A stretch of 64,000 nucleotides of DNA from Oscillospiraceae bacterium (GCA_022846075.1 AP025582.1:1488001-1552000); one strand, 5' to 3'; counted from the stretch's first letter, positions 52,564 to 61,051 are shown. The notes: generated by a model from the letters alone, not told the origin. Program-made: numbers and translations.

Positions 52564-52851
52564 TCAGTCCACCGCCTTTGGGACCAGAAAGGTCTCCTCA
52601 TCCCGGCCAGGCGCGTTCCAGAGCAGATCGGCCCTGGGGAAGGAGGGCTGGACCTGGTCGGGGCGGGTCACGTTCTTCACCGGGAACACGTGGCTCAGGG
52701 GCTCCACCTCCGCCGTGTCCAGGCGGTTGAGAATGTCCATATAGGAGACGATGGTCTCCAGCTCCCCGGCCATTTTGGCCTGCTCCAGGGCCTCCAGCTT
52801 GAGCCGGGAGAGGGTGGAGATATATTCCACCATTTCTTCTGTGATTTTCAT
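52564..52851 (-). CDS. gatC: Asp/Glu-tRNA amidotransferase subunit C
   Basis: 95 residues. KITEEMVEYISTLSRLKLEA and the C-terminal DTAEVEPLSHVFP plus the FPRADLLWNAPGRDEETFLV tail are typical of GatC, which wraps around GatA and GatB to stabilise the complex. It lies 12 bp after aspS. Confidence 0.95.
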   Translation of the reverse strand: MKITEEMVEYISTLSRLKLEALEQAKMAGELETIVSYMDILNRLDTAEVEPLSHVFPVKNVTRPDQVQPSFPRADLLWNAPGRDEETFLVPKAVD

Positions 52852-52863
52852 GATTTGACCTCC

Positions 52864-54180
52864 TTAAGGCTCCAGCCGGCTCAGGTCCCGGGGGAAGAGG
52901 CAGGCGTGCCGCACATTGTCCAGTCCGCACAGCCGGGCGGTGAGCCGTTCCAGCCCGATGCCCAGCCCTCCGTGGGGCGGCATCCCGGCCCTGTGGATCA
53001 TGAGGTAGCTCTCGAACTCCTCGGGGTGCATCCCCCGGGCCAGCATCTTGTCAATCTGCTCCTGGTAGCCGTGGATGCGCTGGCCCCCGGTGGTGACCTC
53101 CATCCCCCGGAAGAGAAGGTCGAAGGAGAGGGTGTACTTGGGGTCCGACGGGTCGTCCATAGCGTAGAAGGGCCGCTTTTTGCTGGGGTAGTGGGTGACG
53201 AAGAGAAAGTCGGAGCCCAGCACCTCTTTGGCGTACCGGCCGATGGACTGCTCCTCCTCCGGCTCCAGGTCGTAGGGGTCCCGGATCCGGTAGCCGTACC
53301 GTTCCGCCGCCAGCCCCTTGGCCTCGTCGAAGCGCAGAGTGGGGATGGCGGCCGCGTCGGGCAGCTCCAGCTCCAGGCGGGCAACGTCCCCGGCGTATTC
53401 CTCGGCCAGCAGGGCCATGGCCTTTTGCAGAAACAGGGTCTCCACCTCCATGAGGTCGTAAAAGGAGTCGAGGAAGCCCATCTCCAGATCCATGGAGGTA
53501 TACTCGTTGAGATGCCGGGCGGTGGAGTGCTTCTCGGCCCGAAAGACCGGCGCTATCTCAAAGACCCGTTCATAGGCTCCCACCATCATCTGCTTGTAGA
53601 ACTGGGGGGACTGGGCCAGAAAAGCCTTGCGGCCGAAGTAGTCCAGCCGGAAAATGTTGGAGCCTCCCTCCGCCCCGGCGTGGACGATCTTGGGGGTGTG
53701 GATCTCGGTGAAGTCCAGCTGGTGAAGGGTCTCCCGAAAGGCCCTGGCCAGGGCCTCCTGGACCCGGAACACCGACCTCTGGCGCAGGTTCCGAAGGCCC
53801 ACGGGCCGGAGGGCCAGCTCCGTGTCCAGATTCAGGTTCAGCTTCCGCTTGGACACGGCCACCGGCAGGGGGGCGGCGGGCCGGGAGAGGATATTCAACT
53901 CCTCCGCCGCCAGTTCCACGCCGCCTGGGGCCCTCGCCTCCTGGCGGAGCAGTCCGGACAGCTCCACGGCGCACTCCTCGGTGACGCCCTGGAGGTCGAA
54001 CCCCTCTCCGCACACGCATTGAAGCACCGTCTCGGACCCCCGCAGGGTGAGAAAGGTGATGCCCCCCATGTCCCGCAGGGCGTGGACCATGCCCCGCACC
54101 GTGACCTGCCTGCCGGTCCTTCTCCCGGCCTCCTTGAGGGCCATGACCCTCGCTGACAACGTACCATCCATGTTTTTCAT
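52864..54180 (-). CDS. aspS: Non-discriminating (archaeal-type) aspartyl-tRNA synthetase
   Basis: 438 residues, much shorter than the ~590-residue bacterial AspRS and lacking its GAD insertion. N-terminal OB fold (about 15-110), then class II core: AQSPQFYKQMMVGAYERVFE, FRAEKHSTARHLNEYTSMD and GLGIGLERL. Archaeal-type enzymes usually charge both tRNA-Asp and tRNA-Asn with Asp; the gatCAB genes directly downstream would then convert Asp-tRNA-Asn to Asn-tRNA-Asn. A second, bacterial-type AspRS may exist elsewhere. ATG 54180 (MKNMDG) lies 7 bp after GAGGTG. Confidence 0.93.
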   Translation of the reverse strand: MKNMDGTLSARVMALKEAGRRTGRQVTVRGMVHALRDMGGITFLTLRGSETVLQCVCGEGFDLQGVTEECAVELSGLLRQEARAPGGVELAAEELNILSRPAAPLPVAVSKRKLNLNLDTELALRPVGLRNLRQRSVFRVQEALARAFRETLHQLDFTEIHTPKIVHAGAEGGSNIFRLDYFGRKAFLAQSPQFYKQMMVGAYERVFEIAPVFRAEKHSTARHLNEYTSMDLEMGFLDSFYDLMEVETLFLQKAMALLAEEYAGDVARLELELPDAAAIPTLRFDEAKGLAAERYGYRIRDPYDLEPEEEQSIGRYAKEVLGSDFLFVTHYPSKKRPFYAMDDPSDPKYTLSFDLLFRGMEVTTGGQRIHGYQEQIDKMLARGMHPEEFESYLMIHRAGMPPHGGLGIGLERLTARLCGLDNVRHACLFPRDLSRLEP

Positions 54181-54245
54181 TTTGCGACACCTCAGGGCTC
54201 GGTCCCGCCCTCCCAGACGGGGCCGAAAGAATGGAGCCCGGGACG

Positions 54246-54495
54246 AAAAAAGTCCCGAAACCGCATGCAAAGCACACAGTTCCGGGACGGAAAATTCCGC
54301 GGTACCACCCGAGCTTGCCGCCTCGCCCTTGAGACGGCCACTCTTCTCCCGTAACGTGGGAAGACGTGGAGCCCTGACGCCCTGCGGCCTCGAACCCCCG
54401 GCTCCGGAGTGTTGCGCATCCTCTCTTTGCCGCAGCGGGCTCTCAGCCGGTGACCCGCGTTTTCTGTCGGCACGCCCGAGGGGCGGGCTCCTTCA
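54246..54495 (-). promoter_or_regulatory. T-box leader for aspS-gatCAB (apparent Asn specifier)
   Basis: The T-box GGGTGGTACCGCGGAA (minus strand) is intact near 54310-54295 and a terminator ends in TTTTTT at 54251-54246. The base of Stem I can be drawn as GGAG (54491-54488) with CTCC (54409-54406). Directly 5' of the second strand is AAC (54413-54411) followed by A. With the same geometry the pheS leader gives TTC, supporting this reading. AAC is an Asn codon, so uncharged tRNA-Asn is the likely signal. Confidence 0.85.
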
Positions 54496-54513
54496 TCGCT
54501 TTTGTTAGGAGCT

Positions 54514-54542
54514 ATTATACGCAGAACTTTTTTGAATTACAA
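54514..54542 (-). promoter_or_regulatory. Promoter of the aspS-gatCAB operon
   Basis: Minus strand TTGTAA (54542-54537), 17 bp, TATAAT (54519-54514), shortly before the T-box. The uracil-DNA glycosylase gene reads away on the plus strand. The rest of the 54181-54628 gap is the leader RNA and non-coding sequence. Confidence 0.75.
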
Positions 54543-54628
54543 TGGTGAATTTACACAGAATCCCAACTTTTCAATGGGGTGCGTGTGTGTTACAATGGTC
54601 ATAAAACAGGAAAAGGGGAGAAAGAGAT

Positions 54629-55198
54629 ATGAACGAATGGGATACTCTGCGGGAGAAATGTCTGGCCTGCCGCCGCTGCGGCCTGGCGGATACCCGCACC
54701 AACGTGGTCTTTGGAGAGGGGAACCCGGAGGCCGAGGTCATGTGCATCGGCGAGGGGCCCGGGGAACAGGAGGACCTGACCGGCCGCCCCTTCGTGGGCC
54801 GGGGCGGCATGCTCCTGGACGATATGCTGGAAATCATCGACCTGAGCCGGAAAAAGAATATCTACATCGGCAACATGGTGAAGTGCCGCCCGCCTCAGAA
54901 CCGGGATCCCCTGAACATCGAGCAGGAGGCCTGCGCCCAATGGCTGGAGCGGCAGATCCAGCTGATCCGCCCCAAGATCATCATCTGCCTGGGCCGCATC
55001 GCCGCCATGAAGTTCATCAAGGAGGACTTTAAGATCACCCGGGAGCACGGCCAGTGGTTTGAGAAGGACGGCATCCTCCGCATCGCCCTCTTCCATCCCG
55101 CCGCTCTGCTCCGGGACCCCCGCCGGCGCCCGGAGACCTTCGAGGATCTGAAAACCATCCAGGCCAAGATCCGGGAGGTCTGCGACCACACCTATTGA
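54629..55198 (+). CDS. Uracil-DNA glycosylase, type 4 (iron-sulfur)
   Basis: 189 residues. Iron-sulfur Cys residues in CLACRRC (11-17), VKCRPP and EACAQW; motif 1 [17 protein letters not shown], motif 3 [13 protein letters not shown]. Family 4 enzymes remove uracil from DNA in base excision repair. ATG 54629 follows GGGGAGAAAG. It is monocistronic. Confidence 0.93.
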   Translation: MNEWDTLREKCLACRRCGLADTRTNVVFGEGNPEAEVMCIGEGPGEQEDLTGRPFVGRGGMLLDDMLEIIDLSRKKNIYIGNMVKCRPPQNRDPLNIEQEACAQWLERQIQLIRPKIIICLGRIAAMKFIKEDFKITREHGQWFEKDGILRIALFHPAALLRDPRRRPETFEDLKTIQAKIREVCDHTY

Positions 55199-55209
55199 TG
55201 TGGAAGGGG

Positions 55210-55545
55210 TTATAGATCCTGGATGTTCATCCGGTCCATGTTCTTTTTCTCAATGAATTTTTTTCGGGTGTTCCGATAGATCACAAGGAGGAGGACGGTG
55301 GGGATGTTCAGGACCATCAGCCCCAGCGCCGCTCCGGCCAACGCGGCCCACAGGGACACGTTGGTCAGATTGAATATCAAAATCAAAGTGACGCACACCG
55401 AAAAAATAACGGCCAGGATAGGGAGAGCCCGGCCTGGCCAGGGGCTTTCCACCTTGGCCAGGAAATATTCCACCACGCAGAGCAGGGCGGTGGGGATGGC
55501 AACGTAGAGTGCGAACAGGGGAATCATTGTGAAAACAAAGGCCAT
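55210..55545 (-). CDS. Small membrane protein, unknown function
   Basis: 111 residues with three hydrophobic segments (about 5-30, 40-62, 68-92) and a basic C-terminal tail (YRNTRKKFIEKKN). No family is recognised. It starts directly after the DUF2089 gene stop and shares its promoter, so the two probably act together. Confidence 0.75.
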   Translation of the reverse strand: MAFVFTMIPLFALYVAIPTALLCVVEYFLAKVESPWPGRALPILAVIFSVCVTLILIFNLTNVSLWAALAGAALGLMVLNIPTVLLLVIYRNTRKKFIEKKNMDRMNIQDL

Positions 55546-55845
55546 TTACGTTTCCTCCTTTTGTTTTTTATAGGCCTGGATCAAGATCTTGGCGGTGTCG
55601 AAATCCAGCTTGTCATTTACCGCCAGCCGCTTCACCAGGGCCACATAGGGGTCCATAGCCTGATCCTCGCTGAGCTTGATCTTTTGGATGAGCCGGTCCA
55701 GCCGCAGCCGCACCGTGGGATAGGTGACGCCATACAGGGCAGCCACTTCCTTGAGGGAGCCGGAGGAGAGAATGAAATTGCGGATAAAGGCAGTGTCCTC
55801 TTCCTCCAGCCCCGCCATCCAGTCCGGAAGCATTTCTATGGGCAT
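55546..55845 (-). CDS. DUF2089-family protein
   Basis: 99 residues. PDWMAGLEEEDTAFIRNFIL, SGSLKEVAALYGVTYPTVRL, then RLDRLIQKI is typical DUF2089, which resembles a sigma-region-4-like HTH. It is likely a small DNA-binding regulator. ATG 55845 lies 7 bp after AAGGAG. It is paired with the small membrane protein downstream, a layout like an envelope-stress or anti-sigma module (inference). Confidence 0.8.
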   Translation of the reverse strand: MPIEMLPDWMAGLEEEDTAFIRNFILSSGSLKEVAALYGVTYPTVRLRLDRLIQKIKLSEDQAMDPYVALVKRLAVNDKLDFDTAKILIQAYKKQKEET

Positions 55846-55885
55846 GAGGCATCTCCTTTCCAAGTGAGTGGCTTTTATAAAATTA

Positions 55886-55914
55886 AAGATAACATTTAAT
55901 ATTATGAAAGTCAA
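55886..55914 (-). promoter_or_regulatory. Promoter of the DUF2089 operon
   Basis: Minus strand TTGACT (55914-55909), 17 bp, TATCTT (55891-55886). The intergenic DNA here is strikingly A+T-rich compared with the flanks. Confidence 0.6.
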
Positions 55915-55967
55915 TAGTGAAATAATATCTTAGAAAAGTTGAGCAAACAAAAAATAAAACGCATCAG

Positions 55968-55997
55968 TTGATTTTCCTGCCCCTCAGGCATTATAAT
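55968..55997 (+). promoter_or_regulatory. Promoter of the lrp-aminotransferase-thrH operon
   Basis: TTGATT (55968-55973), 18 bp, TATAAT (55992-55997), 36 bp before the ATG of the Lrp gene. Confidence 0.7.
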
Positions 55998-56032
55998 AGA
56001 TCAAATCATCTAACGGATGGGAGGAACTTGAA

Positions 56033-56518
56033 ATGGCGAACATGAAGCTGTTGCAGCTTTTGGAAAGCGACTGTACCCTCACCCCGGAGCAGCTGGCCTC
56101 TATGGCTGGTATGACGGTGGAGGAGGTCAAGGCCGCCGTCAAGGAATTTGAGGCGGAAAAGCTGATTTTGGGCTATCAGGCCGTGGTGGATTGGGACCGC
56201 ACCCAGAGGGAGAACGTCACCGCCCTCATCGAGGTCAAGGTGACCCCCCAGCGGGGGGAGGGCTTCGACCGGATCGCGGAGCGCATCTACCAGTACGACG
56301 AGGTGGAGAGCGTGTACCTCATGTCGGGGGCCTTCGATTTGACCGTTATCATCTCGGGCCGCACGCTGAAGGAAGTGGCCCAGTTCGTGGGCGACAAACT
56401 GGCTCCCCTGGAGGACGTCACCGGCACCGCCACCCACTTTATCCTTCACAAGTACAAGGAAAACCACCTGATCTTTGAAAAGCGGGAAGAGCAGGAGAAG
56501 GAGTGGATCTTCACGTGA
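56033..56518 (+). CDS. Lrp/AsnC-family transcriptional regulator
   Basis: 161 residues. N-terminal HTH (about 1-55; LTPEQLASMAGMTVEEVKAA) and C-terminal RAM ligand-binding domain (about 65-140; ALIEVKVTPQRGEGFDRIAE, YLMSGAFDLTVIISG). Such regulators respond to amino acids. It overlaps the aminotransferase by 4 bp (GTGA), so it probably controls its own operon in response to that enzyme's substrate or product. Confidence 0.92.
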   Translation: MANMKLLQLLESDCTLTPEQLASMAGMTVEEVKAAVKEFEAEKLILGYQAVVDWDRTQRENVTALIEVKVTPQRGEGFDRIAERIYQYDEVESVYLMSGAFDLTVIISGRTLKEVAQFVGDKLAPLEDVTGTATHFILHKYKENHLIFEKREEQEKEWIFT

Positions 56519-57705
56519 ACTACGAAAACATTCTCTCGGAGCGGGTGAAGGAAGTCCAGCCCTCCGGCATCCGCCGCTTTTTTGACATCCTGGAGGAGAT
56601 GAAGGACGCTATCTCCCTAGGTGTGGGCGAGCCCGATTTCGTCACCCCCTGGCACATCCGGGACGCGGGCATCTACTCTTTGGAGAAGGGCCACACCAAG
56701 TATACATCCAACGCCGGCATGGCCGGACTGCGCCGGGACATCGCCTCCTATCTGGAGCGGCGCTTTGATCTGAAATATGACTTTGCCAAGGAGATTATTG
56801 TCACTGTCGGCGGCAGCGAGGCCATCGATATGACCATGCGGGCACTGCTGAACCCCGGCGACGAGGTCATCATCCCCGTGCCCTCCTTCGTCTGCTATGG
56901 TCCCCTGTGCTCCATGACCGGCGCCAAACCGGTCTTTGTGGAGACCTACGCCGAGGACGGCTTCAAGCTCACGCCCCAGGCCTTGAAAAAGGCCATCACC
57001 CCCAGAACGAAGATCGTCGTGGTGCCCTTCCCCAACAACCCCACCGGCGGCATCATGGAAAAAGAGGACTATGAGCAGATGGCGGACATCCTCCGGGGCA
57101 CCGACATCATGCTCCTCTCCGATGAGATCTACGCCGAGCTGACCTACGGCCAGCACCACTATTCTCCCGCCAACCACCCCGAGCTCTATGAGCGCACCAT
57201 CGTGGTCAACGGCTTCTCCAAGTCCCACGCCATGACCGGCTGGCGCATGGGCTACGTCTGCGGCCCCGCCCCCGTCATCCAGGAGATGCTCAAGCTCCAC
57301 CAGTACGGCATCATGTCCGCCCCAACCACCAGCCAGTATGCCGCCATTGAGGCGATGCAGAACGGGGACGTGGACATCGAGAAGATGCGGGACGAGTACG
57401 ACGGCCGCCGCCGCTATCTGGTGGAGGGCCTGCGCCGCATTGGCCTGCCCTGCCACGAGCCCCGGGGGGCCTTCTACGTTTTCCCGGACATCCGTGGGAC
57501 GGGCCTTACCTCCGACGACTTCTGTGAGCGGTTCCTGATGGAGGAGAAGGTGGCCGTCATCTCCGGCGCCGCCTTCGGCCCCGGCGGCGAGGGCTTCGTC
57601 CGCTGCTGCTACGCCACCTCCATGAAGGATATCGCCGAGGCCCTCACCCGGATGGACAACTTCCTTACCAACTTGAAAAAGAAACGGGAAAGGGGAGAGC
57701 TTTGA
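56515..57705 (+). CDS. PLP-dependent aminotransferase, class I/II
   Basis: 396 residues, fold-type I. GVGEPDFVTPWHIRDA, the cofactor-binding GGSEAIDMTMRAL, PNNPTGG, the Asp-Tyr region LLSDEIYAEL and the Schiff-base Lys in NGFSKSHAMTGWRMGY are visible. The likely partner is an Ala/Asp- or aromatic-type amino acid; serine or homoserine metabolism is suggested by thrH next door. GTG 56515 with 4-bp overlap is preferred to GTG 56503. The thrH start overlaps its stop by 1 bp. Confidence 0.93.
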   Translation: MNYENILSERVKEVQPSGIRRFFDILEEMKDAISLGVGEPDFVTPWHIRDAGIYSLEKGHTKYTSNAGMAGLRRDIASYLERRFDLKYDFAKEIIVTVGGSEAIDMTMRALLNPGDEVIIPVPSFVCYGPLCSMTGAKPVFVETYAEDGFKLTPQALKKAITPRTKIVVVPFPNNPTGGIMEKEDYEQMADILRGTDIMLLSDEIYAELTYGQHHYSPANHPELYERTIVVNGFSKSHAMTGWRMGYVCGPAPVIQEMLKLHQYGIMSAPTTSQYAAIEAMQNGDVDIEKMRDEYDGRRRYLVEGLRRIGLPCHEPRGAFYVFPDIRGTGLTSDDFCERFLMEEKVAVISGAAFGPGGEGFVRCCYATSMKDIAEALTRMDNFLTNLKKKRERGEL

Positions 57706-58307
57706 TGTACCTGACATGCCTGGACATGGAGGGCGTTCTGGTCCCGGAGATCTGGATCGCCTTCGCCGAGGCCAGCGGCATCCCGGAGCTGAAGCGCACC
57801 ACCCGGGACGAGCCCGACTACAACAAGCTGATGAACTACCGCCTGGGCATCCTGAAGGAGCACGGCCTGGGCCTGAAGGAGATCCAGGCCACCATCGCCA
57901 AGATTGACCCTCTGCCCGGAGCCAAGGCATTTTTGGACGAGCTGCGGTCCATCACTCAGGTCATCATTTTGAGCGATACCTTTGAGCAGTTTGCCAAGCC
58001 CCTGATGGAAAAGCTGGGCTGGCCCACCATCTTCTGCAACACCCTGGAGGTGGCGCCGGGTGGGGAGATCACCGGGTTTCAGATGCGGTGCCCCCAGTCC
58101 AAGCTCACCACGGTGAAGGCCCTGCAGTCCATCGGCTACCAGACCATCGCCGCCGGGGACAGCTACAACGATCTGGGCATGATCCAGGCCAGCAAGGCGG
58201 GCTTCCTCTTCAAGAGCACCGACCAGATCAAGGCCGACCATCCGGAGCTGGCCGCCTACGAGGACTTTGACCAGCTCCTGGCTGCCATCAAAGGGGCCAT
58301 GGCTTGA
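57705..58307 (+). CDS. thrH: Phosphoserine phosphatase/homoserine phosphotransferase
   Basis: 200 residues, HAD family, ThrH type. Motif I is CLDMEGVLVPEIW with Asp nucleophile and Glu in place of the second Asp, as in ThrH; motif II ILSDTFEQF; motif III/IV AAGDSYNDLGMI. ThrH removes phosphate from phosphoserine and can transfer it to homoserine. ThrH was characterised in Pseudomonas; here it is coupled to an aminotransferase and an Lrp regulator. ATG 57705 overlaps the previous TGA. Confidence 0.9.
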   Translation: MYLTCLDMEGVLVPEIWIAFAEASGIPELKRTTRDEPDYNKLMNYRLGILKEHGLGLKEIQATIAKIDPLPGAKAFLDELRSITQVIILSDTFEQFAKPLMEKLGWPTIFCNTLEVAPGGEITGFQMRCPQSKLTTVKALQSIGYQTIAAGDSYNDLGMIQASKAGFLFKSTDQIKADHPELAAYEDFDQLLAAIKGAMA

Positions 58308-58359
58308 CAGAGGTTTCTCCGGCAGACGCCGGTTTCAAAAATCAGTGAGGGGGACCGCT

Positions 58360-59643
58360 ATGGACGCCAATTTTCAGGCCTTGAGCTTCGGCCCGGCCGA
58401 TATCCTGCTGCCCCAGGACTGCGACTTGACCAAGTGGGCCGTGGTAGCCTGTGACCAGTATACCTCCCAGCCCGAGTACTGGCAGCGGGTGGAGGAGCGG
58501 GTGGGGTCCGCCCCCTCCACGCTCCGTCTCATCCTGCCGGAGAGCTGCCTGGACGGTCCCAACGTGGAGACCGACATCATGGAGATCAACAACACCATGA
58601 CCCGCTATCTGCGGGAAGACCGCTTCCGGGAGCTGACGGATTCCCTCATCTACGTGGAGCGGACCCTGCATAACGGAAAAGTCCGCCGGGGCCTGGTGGG
58701 GAAGGTGGACCTGGAGCAGTACAACTACGAGCCGGGGTCCGCCTCCGCTGTCCGGGCCACGGAGGGCACCGTGATGAGCCGCATCCCGCCCCGGGTGGCG
58801 GTGCGGAAGAACGCCCCCGTGGAGCTGCCCCACGTGATGCTCCTGTGTGACGACCCCCAGAAAACGGTCATCGAGCCTCTGGCCCTCCGCAAGGACCGGA
58901 TGGAGTTGCTCTATGAATTCGAGCTGATGGAGAACGGCGGCCGGGTGGCCGGCTGGCGGCTGGACAGCGGGAGCATGGCCCAGGTGGCTTCCGCCTTCCA
59001 GGCTCTCTTTGCCCCCGAGACTTTCCAGGCCCGTTACGGGCTGGCGCCCGGGACTCCGGTCCTCCAGTTTGCCGTGGGTGACGGAAACCATTCCCTGGCC
59101 ACGGCCAAGGAGTGCTACGAGCGGCAGAAAAAGCTGACAAAGCCCGAGGAGTGGGCAACCCTGCCCGCCCGCTGGGCCCTGTGTGAAGTGGTTGACCTTC
59201 ACGACGATTCCCTGGAATTTGAGCCCATCCACCGGGTGATTTTTGGCGTCAAGGGAAAAGACTTGCTTAATGAAATGCTGCAGCATTTTCCGGGCGCCTA
59301 TGAGGGCGAGGGGGAAGGCCACGTCCTCCGCTATATCTGGGCGGAGGGAGAGGGGGCCGTCACTGTGCCCCATCCCAGGCAGCAGCTACCTGTCGGCACT
59401 CTCCAGACCTTCCTGGACGGCTATGTAAAGGACCACGGCGGCAGCATCGACTACATCCACGGCGCCGATGTGACCCGGGACCTGGGCCGGCGGGGCGGCA
59501 ATATGGGTTTCCTCCTGCCCCCTATGGGGAAGGAAGAGCTGTTTCCCACGGTCATTCATGACGGGGTCCTGCCCCGCAAGACCTTCTCTATGGGAGAGGC
59601 AAACGATAAGCGGTTTTACTTAGAGGCCCGGAAGATCCGATAA
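58360..59643 (+). CDS. DUF1015-family protein
   Basis: 427 residues. ACDQYTSQPEYWQRVEER, LILPESCLDGPNV and FAVGDGNHSLATAKECYE are family hallmarks. DUF1015 proteins occur beside serA/serC in many bacteria and archaea, so a role in serine or D-3-phosphoglycerate metabolism is suspected, without a proven reaction. ATG 58360 follows GTGAGGGGG. It is 52 bp downstream of thrH on the same strand, which strengthens the serine link. A hairpin without a T-run follows at 59653-59676. Confidence 0.9.
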   Translation: MDANFQALSFGPADILLPQDCDLTKWAVVACDQYTSQPEYWQRVEERVGSAPSTLRLILPESCLDGPNVETDIMEINNTMTRYLREDRFRELTDSLIYVERTLHNGKVRRGLVGKVDLEQYNYEPGSASAVRATEGTVMSRIPPRVAVRKNAPVELPHVMLLCDDPQKTVIEPLALRKDRMELLYEFELMENGGRVAGWRLDSGSMAQVASAFQALFAPETFQARYGLAPGTPVLQFAVGDGNHSLATAKECYERQKKLTKPEEWATLPARWALCEVVDLHDDSLEFEPIHRVIFGVKGKDLLNEMLQHFPGAYEGEGEGHVLRYIWAEGEGAVTVPHPRQQLPVGTLQTFLDGYVKDHGGSIDYIHGADVTRDLGRRGGNMGFLLPPMGKEELFPTVIHDGVLPRKTFSMGEANDKRFYLEARKIR

Positions 59644-59692
59644 CGAGACAGAGGGCGCGTATTTTGTAACGCGCCTCATGAGGAGGCCCGCG

Positions 59693-60553
59693 GTGAGTAC
59701 TCTCATGCTGGAAGCGCCCGCCAAATTGAATCTGACCCTGGACGTGCTGGGGAAGCGGGATGACGGCTACCACGAGATGAGGATGGTGATGCAGTCGGTC
59801 TCTCTTGCCGACACCCTCACGCTGGAGACAGCGCCGGGGGAGGGGGTCGCCCTGTCCACGAACCTGGGCTTCCTTCCGGTGGACGGCAGGAACCTGGCCG
59901 CGGCCGCCGCCCTCAGACTCCGGGAGGCCGCCGGGGTGGACTTCGGGCGTCTGGTTATCGCCATCGACAAAAAGGTGCCTGTCTGCGCCGGCATGGCGGG
60001 GGGCAGTTCCGACGCCGCCGCCGTCCTCCGGGGGCTCAACGCCCTTCTGAAGCTGGATATTTCCCCGGAAAAGCTGGCCCAGATCGGGGCGGGAGTGGGT
60101 TCCGACGTGCCCTACTGTGTCCTGGGGGGCACCGCCCTGGCTGAGGGCCGGGGAGAGGTGGTCACGCCCCTGCCCGCCCTGCCGCGCTGCTGGGTGGTCA
60201 TTGCCAAGCCCGGCTTTCCCGTCTCCACCCCGGAGCTTTTCGCCCGGCTGGACGGGAAGCGGCTGCGCTGTCATCCTGACACCGCCGGGATGCTCGCCGC
60301 GCTGGAGTCGGGAGACCTGCCCGGCGTGGCCCACAGGCTTTTCAACGTCTTTGAGGACGTGCTTCCCGGCCACCGCAGGGACCGGGTGGACGAGCTCAAG
60401 CAGGTCCTGCTCCATAACAGAGCGATGGGCGCCAGCATGACCGGCACCGGCCCCACCGTCTTCGGCCTTTTTGACAGGGAGGAGGCGGCCCGGGCGGCCC
60501 ATGAGGCGGTGCGCCCGCTGTGTCCCGACAGCTTTTTGGCCCAGACCCTTTGA
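59693..60553 (+). CDS. ispE: 4-diphosphocytidyl-2-C-methyl-D-erythritol kinase
   Basis: 286 residues, GHMP kinase. APAKLNLTLDVLGKRDDGYHE at the N-terminus, the ATP loop PVCAGMAGGSSDAAAVLRGL and the C-terminal MTGTGPTVFGLF. It phosphorylates CDP-ME in the MEP isoprenoid pathway. GTG 59693 is chosen because AGGAGG lies 7 bp upstream; ATG 59708 four codons on would be the minimum start. Terminator follows. Confidence 0.95.
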   Translation: MSTLMLEAPAKLNLTLDVLGKRDDGYHEMRMVMQSVSLADTLTLETAPGEGVALSTNLGFLPVDGRNLAAAAALRLREAAGVDFGRLVIAIDKKVPVCAGMAGGSSDAAAVLRGLNALLKLDISPEKLAQIGAGVGSDVPYCVLGGTALAEGRGEVVTPLPALPRCWVVIAKPGFPVSTPELFARLDGKRLRCHPDTAGMLAALESGDLPGVAHRLFNVFEDVLPGHRRDRVDELKQVLLHNRAMGASMTGTGPTVFGLFDREEAARAAHEAVRPLCPDSFLAQTL

Positions 60554-60560
60554 CAAAGAG

Positions 60561-60588
60561 AAAGACCGCCCTGGTTTGGGCGGTCTTT
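60561..60588. terminator. Bidirectional intrinsic terminator
   Basis: AAAGACCGCCC, loop TGGTTT, GGGCGGTCTTT. Between ispE and the convergent HxlR gene. Confidence 0.85.
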
Positions 60589-60595
60589 TCTGCAC

Positions 60596-60931
60596 TCAGC
60601 TCTCCTGGGAGAGCCGTTTTTTATAAGCTGTGCCCCAGGCCGTCATGGCGTCCAAAATAGGCTTGAGGCTCTCCCCGGTCTCGCTGAGGCGGTACTCCAC
60701 CCGGGGCGGCACCTCCGGGTATACGGTGCGGAGGATGAGACCGTCCTCCTCCAGGGCCCGGAGGTTTTCCGTCAGGGCCTTCTGACTGATGCCGGGGATG
60801 CTCTTACGAAACTCACCAAACCGTTTGGTGCCCTCCATCAGATCCCGGATGATGAGGGGCTTCCACTTGTTGCCGATGAGCCGCACGGTGGTGGCCACCG
60901 GACAGGGGGGCAGCTCTTCCCAGGTCAGCAA
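60596..60931 (-). CDS. HxlR-family transcriptional regulator
   Basis: 111 residues, the standard family length. A winged helix with CPVATTVRLIGNKWKPLIIR, FGEFRKSIPGISQKALTENL and RVEYRLSETG. HxlR proteins sense aldehydes, quinones or redox stress. TTG 60931 lies 7 bp after AGGAGGTG, making the protein end at the usual N-terminus. It diverges from the MBL-like gene, whose promoter region it shares. Confidence 0.93.
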   Translation of the reverse strand: MLTWEELPPCPVATTVRLIGNKWKPLIIRDLMEGTKRFGEFRKSIPGISQKALTENLRALEEDGLILRTVYPEVPPRVEYRLSETGESLKPILDAMTAWGTAYKKRLSQES

Positions 60932-60953
60932 GGCGGACACCTCCTTTTTTCTT

Positions 60954-60982
60954 ATCATAGCACGGGCCGGACAGCTTCGCAA
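60954..60982 (-). promoter_or_regulatory. Promoter of the HxlR gene
   Basis: Minus strand TTGCGA (60982-60977), 17 bp, TATGAT (60959-60954). Confidence 0.7.
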
Positions 60983-61022
60983 CAGTTACAAAAAGGTGAC
61001 CTGATAATAAAAAAGTGCCTGC

Positions 61023-61051
61023 TTTACTTTGGAAAAGAGCCCCGCTATGAT
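61023..61051 (+). promoter_or_regulatory. Promoter of the MBL/macrodomain/sirtuin operon
   Basis: TTTACT (61023-61028), 17 bp, TATGAT (61046-61051). The two divergent -35 boxes are 40 bp apart; that A+T-rich gap (60983-61022, with GTTAC and GTGAC half sites) is the likely HxlR operator. Confidence 0.65.

Noticed and set aside
59653-59676. Hairpin GGGCGCGT/ACGCGCC after the DUF1015 gene as a terminator
   Set aside because: The stem is short and has no T-run after it; it may only partly separate DUF1015 from ispE.
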